Positions 36,530-47,210 of a stretch of 64,000 nucleotides of DNA are shown here, piece by piece; within the stretch, counting starts at the first letter, position 1, and every line of letters starts with the position of its first letter. A model generated the notes under the pieces. The model had not been told where the DNA came from. It worked only from the letters and a program-made list of their open reading frames with translations, and made no database searches. This stretch comes from Acestrorhynchus altus (lineage: Eukaryota; Chordata; Actinopteri; Characiformes; Acestrorhynchidae): the NCBI GenBank assembly GCA_034509495.1, contig CM067518.1, positions 8,951,642-9,015,641 on the forward strand, in the 5' to 3' direction. Made by a program: the position numbers and the translations under genes.

Positions 36530-37551
36530 CGGAGGTGGGTAGCATGTACTTAAGTCATTTGATTTTAACAAATTGTATTTTTAAGAATACATTTATTGTT
36601 TCTTGAGTATATTTCTAAGGTAAAAAATGTACTTTAAAATGTTATATTCATCTATGTTCCTCCAGTTACATACAATGTATTTTTAATTAGAGAACTTCAT
36701 CAAGACCAGACGAGAATAATTCCACTCCAAAAAGTTTAAATCCATTGTTAACAACAGTAATATTGTTAACAGTGTTAACAGCTCAAACAAATTTCAAAGC
36801 TCAAATGAAAAAATCTGTAAGTTGTGTTGGTGTCTATTGGCTATTGGTCAATTGGCTAACTATAGAGTAATGTTAATAGTGACCTCTGGGTACAAATTAG
36901 CTTTATAATTTTTGATATTCACTTCATAAGCTACACTATATGTACATTTTTGTAGACACCTCTTCCAAAGATTGCATTCAGTTACTTTAAGTTGTACTCA
37001 TTCCTGACATGCACATGCACACACAGCTTCTCTACTCCCTGCCAAGAAGTAGGAACCTCTGGTGCAGATACAAATGAAACTATTGGCACCATGCCTAATG
37101 TCAGGTTTGGGCTAGAGGGCTATAATGCCCCCCAGCACTGAACTGTGGAGCAGTGAAATAATGGTGCTTCTTTCAATACTTTTGGGATGGGTTGGGGATG
37201 AGATGGGATGATTCAACATCCTGAACTAACTGAAAAAGCCTTCCCAGGACAGTAGAGACACTTACTCCACAAGAAAAAACAATGAATGAGCAGGAATCCC
37301 AAAGCTTTTGTTCATTTATTCCATGAGTTGTGGCTCTGCTGCCTAAACAATCAGCAATTCTGAATTTGATTACTGAATGAGATCTAAAGAAGTAACTCCT
37401 TACTCATAAGTAGTTTTTAAATTACATATTTTATTACTTTTACTTGAGTAATAATTTAAATGAATATATTTAATTCCACTTGAATAGCTTTTATTTTAAA
37501 GTACTAGTATTTTTACTTGAATTCAGTTTCTGGCTACTCTGTCCACCTCTG
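36530..37551. mobile_element. hAT-like non-autonomous element (tentative)
   Basis: The left end reads GGAGGTGGGTAGCATGTACT, and the right end, reverse complemented, reads CAGAGGTGGACAGAGTAGCC; both lead into ACTTGA/TCAAGT-rich subterminal sequence (36540-36650 and 37400-37530). This is the end structure of a frequent teleost element usually placed in hAT. No transposase is present. The interior holds the MITE at 36932-37322. I could not confirm an 8-bp target duplication. Confidence 0.6.
36932..37322. mobile_element. MITE nested in the hAT-like element
   Basis: Starts TACACTATATGTACA and ends with a degraded inverse (TCCCAAAGCTTTTGTTCAT). Inside are GATTGCATTCAG, CATGCACATGCACACACAGC, the CACCATGCC/AATG block and CCTTCCCAGGACAGTAGAGA, the order of a very abundant teleost miniature element. 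It has no coding capacity. Confidence 0.7.
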
Positions 37552-39706
37552 AAAATTGCTTGCCCTTCCTGTTAACTAAATTAAATTAACTTATTTTTAA
37601 AGAAAGGATGTGCAGAATGTGCAGTTGTATAGAAATGCTTCTAAGAAACATTCCTGGCTTCTGTAAACCTGCAGTTATCCGTCTACACTGAGTTCCTTAG
37701 AGTTTCCCATTATACTATGCTTTGGTCAGTTTAATTAATCCTGTGAAACAAAATCTTTTATGTGGCACAGAGAATCTACCAGATGAATAAGCCTTGGTAA
37801 GTCAAAAGTTTTAGAACTTCCTGTATTTTTAGTTAGGTTTAGTTAATAACCTATAATGGTTCAAAGTACACTGACCTCAGATGGTACAAGGGTAAGTAGG
37901 GTATAGAAAAGGAATAGATCTGGCAGATTCAAATTCAAACTACCATCAGAAAGTGAGTCATTGCTTGTGTGATAGGCAGTAAATGAGTCATAGTTTGTGT
38001 GATAGGCAGATGATAAAAGTACCTTTTATCAAAGCCTAATGATGGACCAATTCTCAGTTTCGGCTGTGAAGAGGAGATTCCCTGTGGGTTTGAGTGGTAT
38101 GAAAGTAATGATGGTAATTGGGGATGTTCTGAAAAGGATATCGTCACAAACGGTAAACTTAAATGTAGGAGGAAGCGGAAGTACACACAGGGGTTTAATG
38201 ACTTCAGACATGATAACAAAGATGCATGAAACTAGAAAACAAGAATATATGATAACCAGAAATAGACATAAGACTCTAGGGATCATATATTCACACAAGG
38301 AACATACAACACAGCTGGGACATGAAGGGCAGTTTTACAAATAAGACACAGATGGGAATGGGCACAGACCAGACCTAAACAAGACACACATGCTTAGAAG
38401 CACGTGGGAAATAAACAACAACAGAGACAAGACAAGAGATGAACAGGACAGATACGTGACAGATATATGTGTATTTTTTGTCTATTAAAGACTTATTTTG
38501 TTCATTGAGCCCTACAAACAATTACAATATTGCTATTCAGTTCATGATGAGTGTATGTAAACATCTGAGTAGATTCATAAAGCTAATAAATGACCCTGAA
38601 TAAAAACAGTATGTAATAAAAATAGAAGCAGTAACTTATTTCAATTACATATTTATTGGCATTTCCATTACTAACATTGTTTCTGGTTTCCATTTTCATT
38701 TCTTAGACTTCCTCTGACCTCTCCTCATCAGACCCAGAAGATTAATTACTGACTTCTATTTAGAATGAGAGTAGTTACAATGGCTACCCCTTACAGTTTC
38801 TGCATGGGCCATTTGTGCAATGCAAACACCTACTAAAGTTCTATCAACATATCTCATCAATGGAGGGTCATCTACGGAGGGTTCACTTTCATAGCAACAT
38901 TTATAATTGACCACATTCCATTAGTGGAATTATTCTTCTGGCTGCTTATGGACTGCTTTTTCACCATACCAAACATTCCCAGCAACTTAGCCCAGCAAGG
39001 GTGCACTCATACTGGGAAGAGGCCACATGCAGGTTCCTCTTATTAGCACAGCATGATTCCCTAAGAACTATTCTTGCCCTCAGGATGTTCAGTGTTTATT
39101 ACTTGCGAGAATTTAAAACTTTTCATCTTCTGCTTAAAATGCTTTCTTTGCACAAACCTGAAATCTTGACATGATGAATTTAGTTTACTACATATATACA
39201 ATCTTGAGCTGTATTGTGTCATAGCTAACACACCCAAGCATGTTGACTACAACAATTTGCCACCATTAACATATTCACTACAATATCTCATTAAATTAAA
39301 TAGAATTTCATCCAACAATAAAACAATTGTCCACAAGACCTTTTCTTTGTTCAGGTGATTTTTGGACAGCAGCCCCTCAATAAACTGTCATGTTCAACAG
39401 AGCAAAGCAGAAAAAAATAATAATAAACAGGATAAATGTAAGAATGTTTTAATGAAGATATATTGATTATAATTAGAAGAACACAAGCTTGTTTCTTGAC
39501 ATTCCTGCACACTTTGGTTTGAAAGCTCTCAACTAATTTCCATTAACAACAAGACATAAAGGAGTGAGGTGTGTGTGGGGGGTTGTTGGAGGGGTGCTGA
39601 AACACTTAGCATACAGTATTCAGTCAAAAGGGTCAGGCAACTAAACCCAGAGGGGCCAACCTTTTATTGACCCCTAAATGATTTCTTATTAGAGCAGTTA
39701 AATAAA
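37552..39706. other. Intergenic, one possible A-rich dispersed repeat
   Basis: The stretch at about 38200-38460 (ACACACAGGGG, AAGACACAGATGGGAATGGG, GCACGTGGGAAATAAACAA) resembles the better-developed stretch at 49240-49690 in wording and A-richness and may be the same unclassified repeat. Nothing else is recognised. Confidence 0.4.
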
Positions 39707-39717
39707 TGTGTGTGTGT

Positions 39718-39767
<50 letters not shown>
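39707..39767. repeat. (TG)n microsatellite
   Basis: About 28 TG units with one GGG interruption, directly beside the telomere-like array. Confidence 0.97.
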
Positions 39768-39784
39768 ACTTAGTATTCTTTGTG

Positions 39785-40010
39785 GTTAACCATTAACCAT
39801 TACCCTAACCCTAACCTTAATCATAACCTAAACTTAACTCAACCCAACCCTTACTCTTATTGTAACCCTAACCTTAATCATAAGTAAGCTTAACCAAACC
39901 CTTACCCTTACCTGAACCCTAACCTTATTCATTATTAACCATAACCTAATCTTTACCCTTACCCTAACCCTAACCTTAACCATAACATAAACTTAACCCT
40001 TACCCTAAGG
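39785..40010. repeat. Degenerate CCCTAA telomere-like array
   Basis: Dense CCCTAA, CCTTAA and CATAACC variants, that is, the vertebrate telomere repeat TTAGGG read from the other strand, with many substitutions. The block AACCCTAACCTTA recurs starting at 39807, 39864, 39915 and 39966, giving a higher-order spacing of 57, 51 and 51 bp. Confidence 0.85.
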
Positions 40011-40200
40011 TGCTTCATAATGGAGAAAAGCAGAATGCTTTAGCTATGATGTATTCTCAGTTCTTTTTTGGCAGACTCATTTATTTTCACTGATTTTGAT
40101 TCAGGATATAATTTTTTTCCCATATTGCCCAGCCCGTAGTATATGTCCTGACATTACATAAAAGTAAGTTTGAATGTATGTAAACATTATTATTGACATT

Positions 40201-40202
<2 letters not shown>

Positions 40203-40264
<62 letters not shown>

Positions 40265-40325
40265 CACGAGAGAGAGAGAGCGAGAGCGAGAGAGAGATAA
40301 AGAGAGAGAGAGAGAGAGAGAGAGA
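40203..40325. repeat. Compound (GT)n-(GA)n microsatellite
   Basis: About 29 GT units (40203-40262), a short CGTGCAC bridge, then about 58 bp of imperfect GA repeats (40267-40325). Confidence 0.97.
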
Positions 40326-41384
40326 TTAACTGTGCATACTTCTTTATTTTTATTTTGTGACATTAAAGTGTGTTTCACTCAAAATGTTTTTCCTTGCTGC
40401 CACTATAGAAGGCAATATAATACCATCAAGTAAATGTAATGAATTTGAAACACTTCAGTATCTGATTCCACATGCTATCTTTGAGAATAATGTTGTCTCA
40501 TGTTAAAGCCCCATGGATGGCAAGATAAATTGTGAACTTTCTGGGCTGTCTGCCGTCTCAGCTGCTGATGGATTTTGTGGGAAAGGGATGAGAGAGTATC
40601 CAGCACCTTAGCCATAACACACTATACACTCACAATGCCTGTTATAGACAATCACCACTGCCAGATCAGCGGACAAAGACAATTGTTTGATTAAATACAG
40701 CTGCATTGGTTTGAATTACTGGTAAACTCACTTATATTTTTACTCACAGTATATTTGCAAGCAGCAAAATGAGTTTAGTTTGATCATGTTTAGAGAGTTA
40801 TTTTTTCAGTTTAAATTTATTTTCTGAACAGTGGAACGGTTGATTTTTAATTGTTCTGAGATCATTATAAATCTCTTTACAGACTCTTCAGCATCATATT
40901 TTCTGTGATAGTGCTCTTCAGTATCCCGGCTGTCCCAAAGGCAAATAAACCAAGGATACTTTGTAAAACCACCTTAGAGGCCCATCAGGAATGACACCAT
41001 TTTGAAATCTCATCATCATACTTCAAGGCACCTAGCAACATCTTGACACTGGTGTATTCCTCTTTCAGGTGCACCGAGTGAGCTACAGTAAAAGACTAAT
41101 ACTTGTTCCCATTGTGAAGCAGCACGGCTTTGAGGCTCTTGCGTGAACTGTCTATGAAGAGGCACCACTCTTTTGGGTTACAGGTGATACCTATAGCCTC
41201 GAATAGACCAGCCACATTGTTGCAGAACCACAAAAGCATGTTTTCCAGGTATAATAATTTTTTTCTATTAATTTAAGGCACAAAGAATTAGGAAACACAC
41301 TTAATAACTGGGAACATTTTTTTATTGTTACATAGTGTAATCAAGAACAAACCAAAAAATGTTTCAATACAAATTTTAGGCATT
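40326..41384. other. Intergenic, nothing recognised
   Basis: No coding frame or repeat that I can name. Confidence 0.45.
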
Positions 41385-42133
41385 TTAAAACATGTGCAGG
41401 TGTCCTTAGAGCCTCAATTCTTTTTGAGTATGATTCTACTGGCACACCAGTTTTTGGGAAGGTTCTTATAAGATCCTCTCCAGCTCCATCAGATTGGATG
41501 AGGAACATTAGTGCACAGCCATTTTTTGATATCTCTGAAGATGTTCAGTCAGGTTCAAGTCTGGGATCTGGCTGGGTCACTCATTTGTAAGTCGATTTGG
41601 ATAAGGGCGTCTGCTAAATACCGTAAATGTAAATGTAAATGTAAATGTAAATGTAAATGTAAATGTAAATGTAAATGTAAATGTATTGGCTAGGTAATGA
41701 GCAGTGCCTGGTTTCCTCCAGACATGACACTTTGCATTGATTGTGCTGGATTGTGCTTGGACATGCATTATCTACTATGGGACCTTATATAAACAGGTTT
41801 GTTCATTTCCAAATCATCTGGATTTGGAATCAGCTGGATTTACCACATGTGTACTCCAATCAAGCTGTAGAAACAGCAGAAGGATGATCAGTGGAAACAA
41901 CATGCACCTAAGCTCTTGAGTGTCATGGCAAAAGCTGTAGATAATAATACCAATACATTTTTATTCATAATAAATCTGTAAGGATTTCAAACATTTCACA
42001 CTTTGTCATTGTGGAGAATTGTATGTGAATGGAATCCATGTTGGAATAAAGCACATAACATAACAAACATGGAATAACGTAACAAAATGTGCAAAAATGT
42101 GAAGCTATGCGAATACTTTCCAGATTAACTGGA
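41385..42133 (-). mobile_element. Tc1-like element (family 1), deleted, with LINE-tail insert
   Basis: On the minus strand the 5' end at 42133 carries a degraded CCGGAAAGTATTC-type terminal repeat and the family leader (GATTTGGAAA, ATAAGGTCCCA, near 41790-41820). It jumps directly to the RHVWRKPGTAHYLANT-type region at 41695-41745. The C-terminal part (SQIPDLN-like, then ELERIL and TGVPVESYSKRI) lies at 41390-41580. The roughly 300 bp that belong between these coding parts are absent, and a retroposon tail plus hexamer array sits there. No right terminal repeat is recognised. Confidence 0.8.
41581..41685 (+). repeat. Retroposon tail with (GTAAAT)n array
   Basis: GTAAGTCGATTTGGATAAGG then GCGTCTGCTAAATACC is the common teleost LINE/SINE tail. 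It is followed by about ten GTAAAT units (41623-41685). It lies inside the Tc1 remnant. Confidence 0.8.
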
Positions 42134-43177
42134 AACTAGTTTTTTTGTGGTGTGTCCTAACTAATATGTTGTGAAGTAAAAGTATGTGCTGGATATGATA
42201 AAAGTTAGTTGGTTATTTTCGATAAATTCCAGTTTAAAAATTTTCTTTCCTCTGTGCGTGGAAAGAAATAAAATAAGTCCTTCTATCTCTACATCATCTT
42301 ATGTGTTAGTTATATACTGACTGATTCTTGATAATATGATGAATGGCTCCATAGAAAAATAAACTATACACAGAATTTCTTTTGACCTCTTCCAATTGGA
42401 GGGAAATGGTTTAGAAATTTTTCAACTGTTTAAATATTTGTTACTATAAAAGGCTTTTCTGTATAGTTAGTTAAATGTGTGCAGCACCACCCACTCATTT
42501 ATATTTAAAATAGCCTGAATGGCCTAGAAAGCATCTACTTTAGTGGTAGTGTACCCTTATCTGAAGGTGGTGTGGTGGCATATTTTAATGACTTCAATCC
42601 CAGTGTTAGCTGCATCCTTTATAAACTGCTCATAAAAAAACAACACTTCATTCACCCTATTTTTGTAGCCTGAGAATTTAGGTAGGTTCAAGTCTGCCCC
42701 ATCCCCACTCTGTTTGCTAAGCCTTGAGATGCCTTGGGATGAGGTTACAGTGCCAATTATTTTATCAGTTCTTCTGGCTACAGACCAGCTGGGAGTAGTG
42801 TAAATCTGCTGCAAGTCCACAGGAATTCATTTGTCAGTTCTGCTTTGTTGACTGTAGGATGCCTCTTTGGGGGGAGTGAAAAGAAGAGACATCTTACAGA
42901 AGAAGCACAGGGTTGGTTGATAAAACATGCAGCCAAAAGATGTAGAGCCCACTGCATGACACTCTAAATCTTAATGTGCTGTAGGGGTAGTAAATCAGAG
43001 TCACCAGACCAAAGAGTGTAGCAATGACCTTGAATTCCAACCATGCTAGTACCACTACAGTACATTTACTGCATTTCAACAGCACAATACTGTGAAGCAC
43101 ATTGAAGGAGACCTCCATATCAAGAAAACAGTAAAGTGCTTATTATTTGATATTATACATTTTTTATCATTTTACCA
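42134..43177. other. Intergenic, one unidentified minus-strand frame
   Basis: An 87-codon minus-strand frame at 42557-42820 (containing WSVARRTDKIIGTVTSSQGI) has the look of a LINE ORF2 C-terminal end, but I cannot assign it. Confidence 0.3.
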
Positions 43178-43192
43178 CCCCCCCCCCCCCCC
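43178..43192. repeat. Poly-C tract
   Basis: Fifteen consecutive C. Confidence 0.95.
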
Positions 43193-43284
43193 ATCCCCTT
43201 TCTTAAAATGCCCATAATTAGTATCAAGTGCATCACATCATCTGCAAATGACATTATTTTGGTTTGCTCTTGATTGTTGAAGTG

Positions 43285-43417
43285 AGTTGTATCACCATGG
43301 TGAGACGAAGGCATTCAGAGAGAAGCTTATAGATTCAGATGACTTTGGGAAGGGATTTTAAAAAATCTCAAAACATTTGGAAATCAGCTGTTCGATTTGT
43401 TGGAAAAATAATTCTGT
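43285..43417 (+). mobile_element. Tc1-like 5' coding fragment
   Basis: The codons after ATGGTGAGACGAAGGCAT resemble the start of a Tc1 transposase, and the segment GGATTTTAAAAAATCTCAAA with GGAAATCAGCTGTTCG matches a helix-turn-helix (KKISKxLEIS) region. It stops exactly where the left arm of the large inverted repeat begins. Confidence 0.55.
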
Positions 43418-43736
43418 GATATCTTGGGTTGCACAGTGGTCATTCCAGTCCAATACTAGGTCTCAGTTTACGGGTGGGAAAATTTGCTCAGCAAGGGTTC
43501 AACAGGTGATGGGGGTCTGAGGGAAGGGGGTTTTCATAATGACCCACTGCCTGCTCCTCAGCAAGGATCCCCAGCCTGTAATTAATTACCATTTGGGATG
43601 AGATCATGGCATTATTTTTAGTGCTCCCCTGGGTGTGGTGGGGGCTTGGAGAGTAGAAGGGAGATTAGGTGTGGAGGATGTCTAGGCTTTTGAACAACCT
43701 GAAACATACATACTCTCAAAAATAATCATTCCTAAA
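43418..43736 (+). repeat. Large inverted repeat, left arm (319 bp)
   Basis: Pairs with 44185-44495 on the opposite strand. By hand alignment I count about nine or ten substitutions and two indels (totalling 8 bp), so roughly 97% identity. It begins GATATCTTGGGTTGCACAGT and ends near AATAATCATTCCTAAA. No coding content. Confidence 0.95.
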
Positions 43737-44184
43737 TGCTTTTAAATGCTTTTTTACAGATGCACATTAAGCAGCTTAATTGGTACATTCATGTACTACC
43801 CCATGAATGCCTTTATTTTATTTTTATTTTTTTATTTTTTTTACATATTTAAACATATGGACATTTGATTATCAGTTTAGCAATATTGTGGGAAGGATTT
43901 AACTACAGACATGAAACTGAACAAACATTTGAACAAACTACCTGTTTCTATGTGATGTTTCAGTGTTAGTATTGTACAGACTGTGGATTTTTTGATGGAG
44001 AATTAACAGATCCAAGACCTGCAACTATGAATTTCCACCTCCTTGCTTCACAGTTGGTATGGGGTTTTTGCAGTCAAATGCTGTTTTCCAAACATGCCTT
44101 CTTTGTGTGCAGCACAAAGGGTTGATGTACACCTTTCCTTTCTTCAACTGTGGCAAGAGCTACCTGCAGGTCCCTTGATGACAT
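43737..44184 (-). other. Spacer of the inverted repeat, with Tc1-like fragment
   Basis: Between 43990 and 44180 the minus strand shows a CCAACTGTGAAGC-like block (the PTVKHGGG-type motif of Tc1 transposases) and flanking remnants. The left half, 43737-43990, is AT-rich and unrecognised. Confidence 0.5.
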
Positions 44185-44495
44185 TTTACGAATGATTATT
44201 TTTGAGAGTATGTATGTTTCAGGTTGTTCAAAAACATCCTCCACACCATCTCCCTTCTACTCTCCAAGCCCCCACCACACTCGGGGGAGCACTAAAAATA
44301 ATGTCATGATCTCATCCCAAATGGTAATTAATTACAGGCTGGGGATCCTTGCTGAGGAGCAGGCAATGGGTCATTATGACAACCCCCTTCCCTCAGACCC
44401 CCATCACCTGTTGAACCCCTGCTGAGCAAGTTTTCCCACCCGTAACCTGAGACCTAGTATTGGACTGGAATGACCACTGTGCAACCCAAGATATC
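44185..44495 (-). repeat. Large inverted repeat, right arm (311 bp)
   Basis: Reverse complement of 43418-43736; see that entry. It ends AACCCAAGATATC. Confidence 0.95.
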
Positions 44496-46780
44496 CTGCA
44501 CAAAGGAGCAGCATCTCTCTCTCCTTATCTCCCTGTAGCTGTTGGACAGAAAGTTCCAGAGAATTGCTTCACATCTGAATGTGTTTAATGTTACACTTCC
44601 TTTTACACTAAATTCAATTATAGGGATATAAACTACAAAAACATGCTGGACTTAGCGTACAGGTGTCTTTTTTTCTCTGGTTTCTCTTCTACATCTTCAG
44701 TAAATTGTACTTCCACTGCAAGGTTTCTAATCCCTGTTCACTGTTGTACAATTACTGTAAAAACAAACACTTTTTCAGAGAGCATTTTGTGATGTGCAAT
44801 TGAAAAGAACCACCATATAGTCTTCATAAACTACAGCAGTCACAGACTATAGACAGATGAAATATATTTTAGTTGGTCCAATGGGTCAGATTCAAACTGA
44901 AGAATTCCAAGACCCCCTGTTAGGAACCCCTTCTTGCCATCCAGCCCAATCACTCAAAAAAGGAAGTCTGCCTAATGAGGCATCAAAGCCTTAAACTAAT
45001 ACCACCCAATCATGAAACCCCACAACAGCTGGATGTGTGAGAAAAGCAGAAAGGCCCCAGTGTCACTACCCCAGGGGGTTAGTGTAAGGGGGATCAAATT
45101 TATGAGTAAACTCTTTCAATTGGTTGTTGTGTGTATACAGGAAATCAACAGCACATGGTTAAACAACATTTTAAATAATGTATTTAACACTGTTTCACAC
45201 TGGGTTTGTTCACATATATTACAATATGATACAGAATGTTGAATTTATACTCTTTAATATATAGACATGAAATTAAAAGGTTCATTTAAGTATTAAATAT
45301 CCCACCAAATGCTAAGAGGGGAAAAGGCAATACTTTTATAAATTATTAAATTGTAGTTGGACAGATATTGCCATTAGAAAATGTCATCAGAATTAAACAA
45401 AATCAGTAAAGTTAGTCTTCTTTCTCTGCCTGAACAAAGCTCCTGATGTCCACTCACCACTAAGCAAACATCCTTCCACACCCACATAGCCACGACCTGC
45501 CAGCTGGCACAGGTTTCCACAATAGCTAAAGGAAAATGTGACCGTGTGTGTAATGACAAATTTCCCCTTTCATGTTTATTCATATTGGCTGTTGTACAAT
45601 ATAATGTAGTACAATACGTGTTATGATATAGTAAAGCAGTTCAGTGTAAAAAATGTTTTTGAAGTATTTCAAAAGAAATATCATGAAAATCTACACATTG
45701 ACAGTTGTATCATTTAACAGTATGATCAATGTTTACTTCATAAACAAAAATGGAAAATATACAAGTACACTTAATCACAAGGGTCAGATTAACTGACATT
45801 TAACTCTTCTGTAATTTAGATGTTTTGGATGTATTTGAAGGCATCTATCTCTTCTTTTTGGAAAATAATGACAAAAAATGATTTGATACAATATCAATGC
45901 AAGAGCCACACTGCTCAAGTGGGTTGACGAATGAAGATGTTTACTTGTTGTCATTATCAGTACAGTCATTAGATTAAAAAAATGTGGTAGAAAATAATTT
46001 GTGGGACTATTATAATACAGTGAAACAGTTCAGTTGTTACCAGTTAAGATTAGAAAAGTGTATTTAATTTTTGAGGGTTAATTGGTTAAATATTTATTAA
46101 AGCTGCATCATTGAAATCAAGTAACACCAAGCATGTGATATCTAATACCAGTTCATGAATGATGAAAATAAATCACTCCTCTGTTTCAGGGTGAAATATG
46201 ATATTGAGCAGTGAAGTTTGTACCCTCCACTTTAGTGTTGAACCCAGCACAAATCCAAAACTTGAGAACTCTTCCCTTCATCCCTCTTTTATCTGAAGGG
46301 TTGATATCTTTCTGAGGCTCAAATGCAGTGGTTATTTGATATATACCACCTAAACCCCTTTTGCAACTGAAAGGTAAAAAACGAAAACATTCAATTTTTT
46401 TATTAACATTATATAGTTGCAAACTGCAGGGTTGAAGCTGACTCTTGCAAGTAAACTCAGCATAGCATTAACTGATGTCAATTCAATATAAATTCCCTAG
46501 GAGCTCTGTGATTTTTTCACATCGATCCACCAAAGCATTTTGAAATTAGAGATTAAGTGGCTTCAAGGTTGAAGATTGAAGATTTTTCTCCACCACTATC
46601 CTCATTGTCAAGAAGGTGTTTCTGATCAGCAAGAGTTTTTGACACTTATCAAAATTCATACATCATCACTGCTAACCAATACAAACCCCAATCAATTGCT
46701 CCACTGTGTCCATTTGCATTGGGGGTCCAACCGAGCAAATTTGAATTTGTCCTTAATTTCTCACTTTCAGGAAACTGTAA
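44496..46780. other. Intergenic, nothing recognised
   Basis: Short frames only (for example 45012-45242, 45374-45583, 46186-46422), none with a domain. Confidence 0.45.
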
Positions 46781-47210
46781 CTACAAGGATACAAGGGCCA
46801 GGGCTCTGCATAAAATAGAGCAAGTTTGAAATGACCAAATGAAGTTCATTTTTTTGTATAGCGCCCCCTTGTGGCTAACTGTTTTGAAATGGCATTGGTT
46901 CATAGAACATGCCATTTGTTTAAATTCATTGCTGTGACCCCATTCTGGAAATTCTATGCAGCATTTGAGATCATTATAATAGAGATGATGCAGCAACTGG
47001 AACTTGGGCCATTTGTGCTCAGCCAGGGTTCGACTCACCTGGTTCTCCTGTGACAGATGCAGGGGGCTATGATGTGTACTCTTGTTGAAGTATGCCAGGA
47101 CAGCCATTGTTGCTTTGTCTGTGGCACTTTTTGGCAGGTCTAACACACAACCTGTTTGGCAAAATATGGAGTTGGAAGACTTCAAGTGCATTTTCAGTCA
47201 AGGCTGAATT
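46781..47210. repeat. Possible dispersed repeat with GCGCCCCC motif
   Basis: The phrase TAGCGCCCCCTTGTGGC near 46859 is typical of fish dispersed repeats. A 136-codon minus-strand frame covers the stretch but shows no domain. Boundaries and class unknown. Confidence 0.35.

Noticed and set aside
40190..40433. Frames made of repeated Cys-Val, Thr-His, Arg-Glu or Ser-Leu pairs
   Set aside because: These are translations of the (GT)n and (GA)n microsatellites. The same holds for frames at 510-945, 14305-14598, 31317-31556 and 60883-61080.
41623..41685. Regular short repeats that could suggest a CRISPR-like array
   Set aside because: A pure hexamer tandem array without spacers, at the end of a vertebrate retroposon tail.
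42557..42820. 87-codon minus-strand frame resembling a LINE C-terminal end
   Set aside because: The resemblance is too weak to assign to a family; mentioned only as part of an unassigned stretch.
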